A DNA stretch of 64,000 nucleotides from positions 18,794,337 through 18,858,336 of the forward strand of contig AP026538.1 of the NCBI GenBank assembly GCA_026075535.2. The letters run 5' to 3'. Positions 55,380-64,000 of the stretch are shown here, one piece after another (position 1 is the first letter of the stretch; each line of letters opens with the position of its first letter). The position numbers were made by a program, and so were the translations under genes. The notes below the pieces were generated by a model. The model saw nothing but the letters and a program-made list of their open reading frames with translations, ran no database searches and was not told the origin of the DNA. The stretch is from Tricholoma matsutake. Taxonomy: Eukaryota; Basidiomycota; Agaricomycetes; Agaricales; Tricholomataceae.

Positions 55380-56804
55380 ATGTTCAAGCACATAATTATC
55401 CACAGTGTTGCAGTACTGTCTGATGACCACCATTCACTTAGTTCACCAGCCAAAGAACAGTGGCTATCCATACAACAAACATGCACAGCATTCCGAGACA
55501 TACTTGCCCAGTGCCCACAGGAAAATCCATTCCATAATTTTGCAGTAACATTTAGCATTGGAAACAAAGTGTTCAATTCAGTGATGTGCCAGTTGGTGAA
55601 CTGGGAGCAGCTCATGGACAGCCTCCTTCATACAGGTTTTTTCAAGATATCTCTGGAGATAGTGTTTACCAAGGGCAACAGAATGATGCATCAGCTTGTC
55701 TCTGTTCTTGATGTTTTGCAATGCAGCCCACATGTTGCAGTTGCATGCAATAAACTGCAGGTGGAACTTGCATGCACGCACTGGTCTGGCATCCATTTCC
55801 CAAATTGCCTAAACCTGAAGGAGGTTCACTTGAAGCTCACAGACTACAGCGCATGTGCCTACATGATCAGTTCCACCTTCATCATTAATTGCCCTGACCT
55901 TCAGTATCTAAGCATTGCAAGCGATAGCAGCTCTGCAGTACACGTTGTACACTCGCAGGGGCTGAAGAACCTCCACCCTAGACTTTTCCTCCATGCCTTT
56001 CATGTCAGCGGCAAGTGACAACATCGCTGAAATCCTATGGGGCAAAGATTTGACAATGTTTGGTCAATTTTCAAAGACCTCAGAGCAGCTCACAACATTG
56101 GAACTCACCATCGACACTGCTGGACTTAGAGGTGTTCAAGAGCTGATTTTCCCAATCTGGAATCGCTTTCCCTCTGCATAGTGGGTTTCTACAGTGGTAC
56201 ATCCTCCATATTCCTGAGCATCAGGCTTATCATGCTGAAGCTTCAAAATGCTCAATTCTGGCTATGCAATACACACTGTCTCTCATTCACAGAGAGCACA
56301 TTTTCTTCCAGGTTGAAAAAGCTTGCAATCATGACACCTTGCATCCAAGTTCCTAGGTTCCATGATGCAGAGTTTGTGCTGGGCTCAGGGCATGCACAGA
56401 TGAATCCAGAGTGTCTAGCCAATCTACCACTCCTTGAAGAGGCAGTCATCGCAGCACATGGCATGGAGCCACTTCATAATATATCACAGAAAATTCAATG
56501 GAACAGAGTATGGAAGCTTACCATTGTGCTGGGAATATGCATTGCAGACCTTGTGGCATGAATCAACCTACCTTCTTTGGAGGTAGTACAGATTGTGTTT
56601 CCGGCATGGATGAATGACAAAAGGAGTCGATCTAATATTCAAGACCACGCTAGAGAAGACCTGAGTGGGTCAGATTCTGATGGCAGCAAAGGAATGGGTG
56701 CATCTGGTAGATTGTTGCAATATGTCAATTCACTTGGAATCCATTCATGCCTCAGCAAGGAGAGAGACAAGCTGTCCAGCAGATTCCCAGGTGTCAAGAT
56801 ATGA
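55380..56804 (+). pseudogene. LRR-like (possibly F-box/LRR) gene, broken
   Basis: Four consecutive frames on the plus strand (55380-56018, 55993-56181, 56181-56561, 56577-56804) read as one protein with frameshifts. It begins with QQTCTAFRDIL (F-box-like 'CrxfRdi' motif) and continues with leucine-rich spacing: CLNLKEVHLKLTD, CPDLQYLSIASD, LTTLELTID, LKKLAIMTP, LPLLEEAVIAA. F-box/LRR proteins select ubiquitination substrates and are abundant in agaricomycetes. It may be a host gene fragment captured near the Helitron. The identification is tentative. Confidence 0.4.
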
Positions 56805-57740
56805 AAGGTGAAAAACTACAAGGGACTTGATAGAAACAATTTTGACTTACTGTGTTCATCGACAATTTGGTGACTAGACAATAGTACTACAATGATTGTA
56901 TTATCCAACTAGCAAATTCTTTTGTGTTTGAAATGAGAGTACATGACACAAGAGATGGCAATAAACCTGGTCCAAGGCAGAAATATGATTCCAACCAATT
57001 TAGGCAAGTTCTCATGTGGGGATTTTTGTCACCACATTTCAAGGACATCCCACCTGAAAGTAGTCCCTGCTCTCAGCACTTGTGAACAAGCTAGTGATGT
57101 GAACAAGTCATTACCATTGAAGACCAAGCAACTCAAACCAGAAAGGCTGACAGGGCAGCACATTTTAACAGACAAATATTCTAATGACACATCAGCATCA
57201 CTACAAGCTACGAGGCACAGAGAGCAAGATAACAAAGCAGATGTTAGAAGAAAGAACTGGCCCTGTAGCACCTCTGTATGTTCCAATAGTGTATACAACA
57301 GAAACAATAGAATCAACAGGGATCTCCTTGGTCCCCTTTCGATACAATGGCCATGTAGACAGGCGCTGGAAGTCAGAGTCATTGAACATGAATGGTGGTC
57401 TCCTGTTTTGAGCATGCCCATCATAGACAGGAACTATCAAGCTCTATGAGTGGCAACAGATTGACAAATGTAGGTAACAAACTCACCCAGGTCATTGAAA
57501 GACTGGGAAGCACTGAAAGTGGATTCAGCTGTCAATGCAAGCAAAGGCGAGGACACAGGCTTAAGTATGGAAGACTTATGTTTAGCTGGGGACAACAGAG
57601 CAGAGCCTGAAGCAATGTTCAGTGCTGGGTAACAAGGAAGGATTGAGAACCAACCATTCCTCCAACCATCCCCTCTGCCCTCGCCCTGTGTAGCAAAACC
57701 AAATCACAAAGGCGACATCAGGCCAGAAATAGAGGTCTTT
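56805..57740. other. No supported gene
   Basis: Open frames 56943-57449 (+) and 57029-57424 (-) overlap without recognisable motifs. Confidence 0.3.
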
Positions 57741-57904
57741 ACACTCCCCCCCCAATCTGAGTGGACTCTGCTCAGACACTCGGAAAGTCCTAGGACTTTG
57801 CTCAGACTTTGCTTGGACTTCTTTGGCTGAAAGTCCTGCCAAACTAAATGTCCAGTCCGAGCTGAGTCCTTGGACTGTCCTAGGACTGTCCGAGTTGCTT
57901 ATAT

Positions 57905-58015
57905 AATTGACTGAAAAATCAGTGGCTACTGCAGGGATTGAACCCTCATAGTCACATGATAAAGTACAATTAAGTCAGCAATATAACAGTTAGACTAAAG
58001 CTTCACTACAGATAG
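57905..58015 (-). repeat. tRNA-like segment, left arm
   Basis: On the minus strand TAGTCTAACTGTTA (A-box-like) and GAGGGTTCAATCCCTGC (strong B box). Inverted with respect to the right-arm segment at 59455. Confidence 0.5.
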
Positions 58016-58140
58016 GTAGTTATATCTCTCTATGTACCGCCCCAGCTGTGATGACAAATCAACACAGCCACGTCATCAACAACGCTGGCAATGGTGCTGC
58101 CTCCTCCTTACCTCCTACCCCAATAACCAACAATGGGAAC

Positions 58141-58240
58141 GAGCCCAAATGATGGCATTGTCATTTGGGCTCACTTGTAAGTCTTTTTTTACATGATTTT
58201 TGTTGTTTTGTTTAACTAACTGAATTTTCCTTAATGATAG
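58141..58240 (+). repeat. Module 1: palindrome plus intron-like segment
   Basis: Palindrome 58141-58172 with perfect 12-nt arms GAGCCCAAATGA and TCATTTGGGCTC. Intron-like 58177-58240 with GTAAGT, TTTAACTAAC and GATAG. A GC-rich segment with an AGCAACTGCT core (58331) follows. Confidence 0.65.
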
Positions 58241-58511
58241 GTTTTATCTATGTTATAACGATGCCGCAGCCTCAAAACCACGACAACAGCTGACACAGCC
58301 ACCACCCTAGGACCCAGAACCACCACCGCAAGCAACTGCTTGTGGGGTGGGAATGGGTACAACTGCAAAATGGCAAGACAGTGGCGACGCCAACTTGGCC
58401 AAATGGAACAACAACACAATGAGGCAACTGGAGACGACTGGGACTGGGAGATGGAATGACGAGGGGACGAGCAGGAAACAATGAAAGGAAGGCAAAGCAA
58501 ACAAAGAAAAG

Positions 58512-58593
58512 GCCCAAGAGACATTGTTTGACATCTCTTGGGCTGTTGGTAAGTTTTTTTTTCTTGTTTTTTGTTACTAATGAACTTTTTTAG
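58512..58593 (+). repeat. Module 2: palindrome plus intron-like segment
   Basis: Palindrome GCCCAAGAGA...TCTCTTGGGC (58512-58543), intron-like 58549-58593 (45 nt; GTAAGT, TACTAAT, TTTTTTAG). Followed by AGCAGCTGCT and AGCAACTGCT cores at 58652, 58747 and 58827. Confidence 0.65.
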
Positions 58594-58877
58594 GTATTAT
58601 CTAGTACTGCTGATGATGATGACGACAACGAGCACTCAGAACCACTGCCACAAGCAGCTGCTTGTGGGGTGGGAATGGGTGCAACTTTGACAAGAACAGC
58701 TACTCATGCCCACCATGCAGGACACACCACCCGCCTCCAGCCTCACGAGCAACTGCTCGTGGGGTGGATGGTGGGTGGAATGACAACAATGGCACGGAAC
58801 GATGACAGCACCCACTCCAGCCCTACGAGCCACTGCTCGTAGGGTGGACGATGGGTGGAACGATGATGATTAGGGGA

Positions 58878-58964
58878 GACCCAAGAGACGTCAACATCTC
58901 TTAGGTCCTAGGTAAGTTTTTTTTTTTCTCATTTCATTTTTCGATCCTAACTAACTTTTTATAG
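58878..58964 (+). repeat. Module 3: palindrome plus intron-like segment
   Basis: Palindrome GACCCAAGAGA...TCTCTTAGGTC (58878-58907), intron-like 58912-58964 (GTAAGT, CCTAACTAAC, TATAG). Cores follow at 59021, 59139 and 59235. The palindrome sequence changed (CAAACGA to CAAGAGA type) but both arms changed together. Confidence 0.65.
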
Positions 58965-59454
58965 TTACAAACTACTACTGGCGATGACGACGACAACGAC
59001 ACCACCACCACCACTGCTGCGAGCCCCTGCTTGCAGGGTGGAAGGTGAGGGGGAAGAGACGAGGGGGAAGGAGACGAGATGGAAGGGAGACGATGACGAG
59101 AGTGGGGACACACACGATGACACCCACCCCACGCCTACAAGCATCTGCTCATGGGGTGGTTCGGGGGGGAGAAGAATGGGGACAGGAGAGCGAGATGGCC
59201 AGGGGACGACCCAGGGAGAGATGAACACCGCCACAAGCAACTGCTCGTGGTGGGTGTTTTTAATTTATTTTTATAATTGATAGTTATGGCCCCCTCCCCT
59301 CGAGCTTGCAAGGGGAGGGCTTAGTATTATACATATTAATTACCCATATTAATTACCCCTCACACAGATGCGAGGGGGTCAATTTAATAATCTATTCATG
59401 ATATATAACAAATTAGATTTCGATAATAAATAGATGTAATGTATGTAACTTTAC

Positions 59455-59545
59455 ATGACTATGTGGCTTAAGTGGTAGAGTGTGCATGTTTTGTTGTCAT
59501 GTGATTGCTAGTCCAGAAGGCTGTTGGTTCAATTCCTGCTGTGCA
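59455..59545 (+). repeat. tRNA-like segment, right arm
   Basis: TGGCTTAAGTGGTAGAGTG (A-box-like) and GGTTCAATTCCTGC (B box) 46 nt apart, closer to consensus than the other copies. The acceptor stem does not pair well, so I do not call a tRNA. Confidence 0.5.
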
Positions 59546-59607
59546 CACATCATTTTGTGAGACTTATAAGACTTTCTCTAAGACTGGAACTCGGACTTTA
59601 CTTGGTC

Positions 59608-60105
59608 AGTACTTTACAGCTGATTGCATATTTGTTGGCAGTAAACAAATACATGTTAGTTACAAAAATGGTGGACTTGGCCAAAATTTCACAAGTGCCT
59701 GCTCTCGTACCTCAACTAATTGTTTCCACAGTCACTTTCAGACTTTGTGTTTGCTGGAGAATCTGTACATAAATGGCATTGCTACAATTATCACTGATTA
59801 AAATGTTTTTTTTGTGATCTCTTGATTCTCAAAAAGCAGGTATAGATTAATTTGTGCTGTAGTTTGCAGCCCATTAATTCAAATTAGACTTTAGAATATC
59901 TTTTTACACACAAGAATGGTAGCTAAGCTATTTATCTAAAGATTCTCCAGCAAAGATGAAGTCTGAAAGTGACTGTGGAAATAATTAGTTGAGGTATGAG
60001 AGTGGGCACTGTGAAATTATGGCTAAGTCCACCATTTTTGTAACTAACATGTCATTTGTTTACTGCCAACAAATATGCAATTAGCTGTAAAAGGTGTAAA
60101 TAAAT
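59608..60105. mobile_element. Foldback element inserted in the right arm
   Basis: Arms 59608-59768 and 59938-60096 are inverted copies (TTTACAGCTGATTGCATATTTG against its complement, AAAATGGTGGACTT, CTTTCAGACTT, GCTGGAGAATCT) with about 90% identity and ~170 nt between them. No target duplication recognised. Confidence 0.7.
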
Positions 60106-60250
60106 GCACAATTGATGTTGTCTGAGCAAAGTCCAAGTGCAGTCCAAGTGCAGTCCGAGCAGAGTCCGAGTGAAGTCCTTGGACAGTCCGAGTGTCCGAG
60201 TGTGTCTGAGCAGAGTCTGCTCAGACTGGGGGGGGGGGAGTGTAAAGTAC

Positions 60251-62560
60251 TGCAGAAATAATATGAAAATCAAACATGAGCCCCCAGAGGGACACATCTC
60301 ATCTCATGTCCTGTTCTAAAGGTGCTATGGAGACCTTGTGCACCTGATAGGGAGCGTGCTGAGGGCCAGCCTCGCAAGAATTGAGCAAATAACTCTCTGT
60401 AACAGTCCCAGACATAATGCACATAGTGAGGGCTTTGCTGTCCTTGACTCAGAGGCACAATTTGTTGATGTACAGCAAAGCAGGGTCCACACGAGCAGTA
60501 TTGATATACTGCACACTCTTTACAAAATGAAGGGCATGCAAGAAGCTTCTACATGGACGTCTTAGACACAGTACAAGAACAGTGAGCAATAGATGAGATA
60601 CACTGGATTTCTTCCTTGGGCATTCACACAAGTCTCACTGAATGGAGTGCAGAGAGACTCAGACTGGGCAGAGAATGACTTTATCTCACAGAGACAGCTG
60701 TAAAGAACAACAGGATGACAAAAATGAACAGTGACAAAAAAGGAAGTAGACAACGTATGGAAGGATAGGGAGGTTCACATATGATCAAACCAAGAGTGGA
60801 TCTTGACAGGACCATGACATAACAGCAAGATTATCACATTCTCCATCATCACTGGCAGCAGCTTGTTGTCCATTGGTAGAAAGGCTTGAAATCATGAAAC
60901 CTTCAGGAGAAAAGCATCAGATTGCAAGAACAATGTACATTTCATTGTCTGAAGATAGAGCATCACCGGCATCGTTCACAACACCAGACTCAACACCAGA
61001 CACAGCTTGCATGTCCACAAATGCCTCTGGAGAGGGGAGCTTACTGTAGCACTGACATGAACAAGTTGAATGAAAGCACAGCGGAGATAGAAATGCATGC
61101 AGCACTGGCAAGGCTTTGCTCTGAAGAAGCATACACCTTTGCTTTTTTCTTCCCAGCCTGAATCTCAGAGAGTACCCTAAGGATCATATTGCATGTAAGG
61201 CTCAACACAGGGTCAAGATAAGATGAGGAAACTTACTGGGCAACATCTGGAAGCTCATCATTGCTGAGCTCAGGGACCTTGCCTGGTGAGGCAGACAAGG
61301 ATTTCTGGGGTGCAGGGATAATGGGAACAGAAGTCTTCTTGGTGACCTTTGGAGGGTGGCACAGTGCTAATCTGCAATGTGAACAAGTAAATTATGCCAG
61401 GGCAGTAAAGGCAGGAAAGATGTACTTGTCCATAACAATGTCATTGTCGGATGCTTTTGCCTTCTCCATTTTGACAATGACCCTCCTTACATGACTCAAT
61501 GAGATAAAGGGCAAGCAGAAAAAAAGGAAACCTTACTTAGGATGACCACTAGGGCTATGATTTAGAGAAATTAGGGGAAAGGAAGGAGTGATGGAAGAAG
61601 ATGACTCACATCACAGGACAACCCACAGACATGTCAGGCAGTGCCACTGCAGCAACCAACACATCATCCAAGGCACACCTTTATGAAAAACAATCACTCA
61701 TAGAACAGGGAAGTCAAAGTGGAAAGCACTACGTTATAGATACCGGCGGAAGAAGTTTGGATACATCTGAACCAGGTGCAGGGGCAGTTTTTTGGGGCCT
61801 TTTGGTTGCAGGCAAAGCTGGGCCCTCCAAAACATCCCTAGAGTGAAGCAAAAATAAACACTAAAAATCATGCAACAAAACAAAGATACATACATGTTGG
61901 TAGAATCACTTGCAACAACAATGCATGTCTTGCATTTTTTTGAAGGGCTGGCAGTGCAGAGCCTCATAAATATCAGAATTGTGGTCATATAAAAAGACAC
62001 ACCTTGCTGCAGACGTCAACAATTGAGAATCTACCAAACTACAAATCACAAACTGCATAAGTCAGCTACAAAACAAGGAGATGATGCTGCACACTTGGAG
62101 GTCCAATTCAGCGCTAGAAAAAGCAGCTAGCTTTGAACACTTTAGAAAATCAGCAGTAAAATGGCACCCACTTTACAACTTTCTCATCTGACTTGGAGGC
62201 AGAAGACTTTTTGTCGGGTGACCTACAAAATGCAACCCATTGAGCCTTAGCTGGTAATACAAAGAAGTAATCATGAATAAGGATGTCCTAGATGTAGGTT
62301 TGGCAGGCATATTGATAGGTTGAAATTCTGGTAGTCTGGTAGTAACATTTGGTGGCAGAAAATGACGAGGTGCCAACCTTTGCACCATGCTCAAGAGATT
62401 ATATTTTTCGCCAAGTTTGCAGACAATTCTTTGCCAATGCAGCATCGAGGAGAAAAGTAAGAGGAAGCAATGATCACTGAAGCATGGACTTGCAAGCAGC
62501 ACCAAACAGCAAAAACAGTGATTCAAGAAGGATGAAGGTCAACAGTGATCCACTGTAAAC
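60251..62560 (-). pseudogene. Decayed multi-exon gene, unknown product
   Basis: Minus-strand fragments with conserved-looking low-complexity protein: PSPPDKKSSASKSDEKV (about 62190), RDVLEGPALPATKRPQKTAPAPG (61780-61846), LDDVLVAAVALPDMSVG (61625-61665), VTKKTSVPIIPAPQKSLSASPGKVPELSNDELPDV (61240-61360, in pieces) separated by possible short introns. Lys/Ser/Pro-rich nuclear-type sequence. Such genes accompany agaricomycete repeats. Function unknown and exon limits uncertain. Confidence 0.3.
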
Positions 62561-62970
62561 AAAGTAGAACCCCCATTGTTTGTGTGGAGATAATAAGGAT
62601 TCAGTGTGATACAAAGCATGAAGCTGGGATGTACCTTGAATATGAAATCATAAGCTACAGCAATGTCAGTTTTCTAAGAGCCGAGGCACATCTGATGAAC
62701 AGCTATGCGGGGCAAGGTTATCCAGTTAGGAGATCCCAATGTGTTAGTTATGAAAGATGCAGAATCAAAACTACAACAGCTCACTCAGGCACAAGACAGG
62801 CAGTGCATGTGCCTGTTGTTATGACCACATAAGGACAGGAAATACACATTCTAAGATTACAGAAAAAATTGCACTGAAGTAGTGAAAGGGATCGAGATGG
62901 ATTACAAGACCAGATGAAATGCCAACCACAAACCAGGGAAATCACTATCACCACAAAAGCAAGTGGACAT
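62561..62970. other. No feature seen
   Basis: No reading frame with recognisable motif and no repeat noticed. Confidence 0.35.
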
Positions 62971-62974
62971 TGAA

Positions 62975-63165
62975 CAAAAGTACACTCAGCTAGGGCATGG
63001 CACAGGTACGGGTAACACCGTGTGTTTCCGGTCACGGGTATGCACGGGTACGGGTATGGGTATGGGATTGCCATATCCAGGCAACACCGTACCCTTTTCC
63101 ACAGTGTTATGGGTATGTGCGGGTATGCTGGTACCCAGATTTTGGTCAGGTGAGTGATCATCTGT
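62975..63165 (+). repeat. GGGTAC/GGGTATG stutter repeat
   Basis: TAGGGCATGGCAC, then repeated ACGGGTA/ATGGGTA words, CAACACCGTAC and GGTAACACCGTG in opposite senses and GCTGGTACCC at the end. Resembles the stutter ends of the AAGCC and GGACT elements in style, but with another word and no interior module, so it may be a minimal element of the same kind. Confidence 0.5.
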
Positions 63166-63185
63166 GTTGAGATTTCGACTTTTTG

Positions 63186-64000
63186 GAACGACTTTGACAG
63201 TACAAACTCTACCTTTGTCAGGACAAGTGCAAGTTTGAGAAGACCAAGATCAAGTACCATGGCCTGATTATCTCAGGGGGTCAGGTGGAGATGGATTCCA
63301 TCAAGGTGAATGGGGTCATGGCTTGGACAACACCCACGAACAAGAAAGAGGTGCAGTTTTTCCTGGACTTCATCAATTTTTATTGGCTTTTTATCAAGGA
63401 TATGCATGACCACTGTTCAACTTGACAGGAAAAGAGGCATGGAGGTGGGATAATGCACAACAGGAGGCATTCAAAAATCTTAAGGAGATGGTCACTTCCA
63501 CTCCCATTCTTACCTTTGCTGACAATTTGTGCCCTTTTTGTGTAGAAGCCAACAGTTCTGACTTTTCGATGGGCACCATGTTGTCTCCACAGTCTCCAGA
63601 GGACCAGAAGTGGCATCCTGTTGCATTCTACTCCAAAAGCCTTAGTGCTGTAGAGCAAAACTATGAGATCCATGAAAAGGAGATGTTGGTGATCATGTGC
63701 ATGCTTGAGGAATGGCTACACCTCCTCAAGGGTGCCCAACACAAGGTGGAAATTTGGACAGATCACAAGAATCTCGAGTACTTTATGATGGCCAAGAAAT
63801 TGAATTGTCATCTCCCTGTATCTATCCAGATTTAATTTGGCCTTGCACCACCATCTGGGTTGCAGCATTGGGAAGACCAATACCCTCTCCCGATGCACAG
63901 ACCATGGGGATGGCAGCAATGACAATCCAAACATTGTGTTGTTGCAGCCAGACCTGTTCACCATTCGGGCACTGGAAGGCATTGCACCCCAGGGTGAGGA
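63186..64000 (+). pseudogene. Ty3/gypsy RT thumb and RNase H, runs off window
   Basis: RL-stop-QYKLYLCQDKCKFEKTKIKYHGLIIS, WTTPTNKKEVQFFLDFINFYW, then (frame +) LTGKEAWRWDNAQQEAFKNLKE, NSSDFSMGTMLS, HPVAFYSKSLSAVEQNYEIHEKEML and EIWTDHKNLEYFM, followed by NTLSRCTDHGD. This is the RT end and RNase H of a second gypsy lineage different from 40976-47566 (YSKSLSAVEQNY against YLS-GLNDVERNY). The TGA at about 63196 sits at an expected Arg. The 5' part is missing, the break is near 63170. Confidence 0.75.

Larger units (their letters stand above)
57741..60250. mobile_element. Composite inverted-end element with tRNA-like arms and three tandem intron-palindrome modules
   Basis: Left end CTTTACACTCCCCCC...TCTGAGTGGACTCTGCTCAGACACTCGG and right end as its reverse complement (...GTCTGAGCAGAGTCTGCTCAGACTGGGG..., GTGTAAAG) with GGACT/AGTCC stutter on both sides. 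tRNA-like segments face each other (57930-58000 minus, 59463-59536 plus). The middle has three modules of ~365 bp (58141, 58512, 58878). No protein gene found. Target duplication not seen. The right half recurs at 1-1318. Confidence 0.65.

Noticed and set aside
1..64000. CRISPR array or bacterial operon
   Set aside because: The repeats have no constant repeat-spacer pattern, and spliced genes and eukaryotic transposons show a fungal genome.

Overview
This is a eukaryotic window, very probably from a basidiomycete of the class Agaricomycetes (mushroom-forming fungi). The reasons are short GT-AG introns of about 40-70 nt with CTAAC-type branch sites, Helitron, Ty3/gypsy, Ty1/copia and tyrosine-recombinase retroelement proteins of the kind common in that class, an alpha-kinase with an N-terminal CxxC...CxxC module, and no bacterial operon structure. 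I see no convincing housekeeping gene. Almost all of the window is transposable element (TE) sequence in layers, with one small unrecognised gene family (three copies of a 91-99 residue protein) as the main non-TE coding candidate.

Layout. 1-1318: right half of a composite repeat (GC-rich palindrome modules, tRNA-like segment, GGACT stutter, G-tract end). 1370-1800: TE protein fragment. 2061-4910: GC-rich palindrome/intron-like modules flanked by TTCATCCC-type stutter. 4853-6740: TATA-bearing leader with three hairpins sharing one loop, then a spliced transposase-like pseudogene broken by a repeat. 7854-9812: LTR shard, repeats and more modules. 9815-14045: 5' part of a gypsy element (LTR candidate, primer site, gag, protease). 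14430-16380: satellite with trimeric higher-order structure. 16400-18765: RT/RNase H/tyrosine-recombinase retroelement interrupted by a hAT-type MITE with an 8-bp target duplication. 19674-20219: RT N-terminal fragment in opposite orientation. 21188-23540: inverted pair of small genes with nearly identical 5' flanks. 24000-28300: fragments, including a copia gag. 28319-35523: a 7.2-kb DNA transposon with 298-bp terminal inverted repeats carrying an integrase-like DDE transposase, a PD-(D/E)XK nuclease-like gene and an alpha-kinase gene. 35750-37020: third small gene. 37219-38778: hAT-type element with palindrome modules as cargo. 38800-53545: Helitron on the minus strand with two tandem cysteine-peptidase-like domains, split by a complete Ty3/gypsy chromovirus (40976-47566) whose 5' LTR is itself split by a Harbinger-like MITE. 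55073-56804: decayed LRR-like gene. 57741-60250: inverted-repeat composite element with three tandem palindrome+intron modules. 60250-62560: decayed multi-exon gene. 63186-64000: gypsy pol fragment.

Two patterns cut across the window. First, premature stops in the elements are often TGA where relatives have Arg, and the mismatches between paired repeats are almost all CpG to TpG/CpA. This points to methylation-linked decay. Second, GC-rich modules with an AGCAACTGCT palindrome, a GCCCAAAYGAYG palindrome and an intron-like segment recur inside elements with unrelated ends. They behave like cargo that several element types carry.
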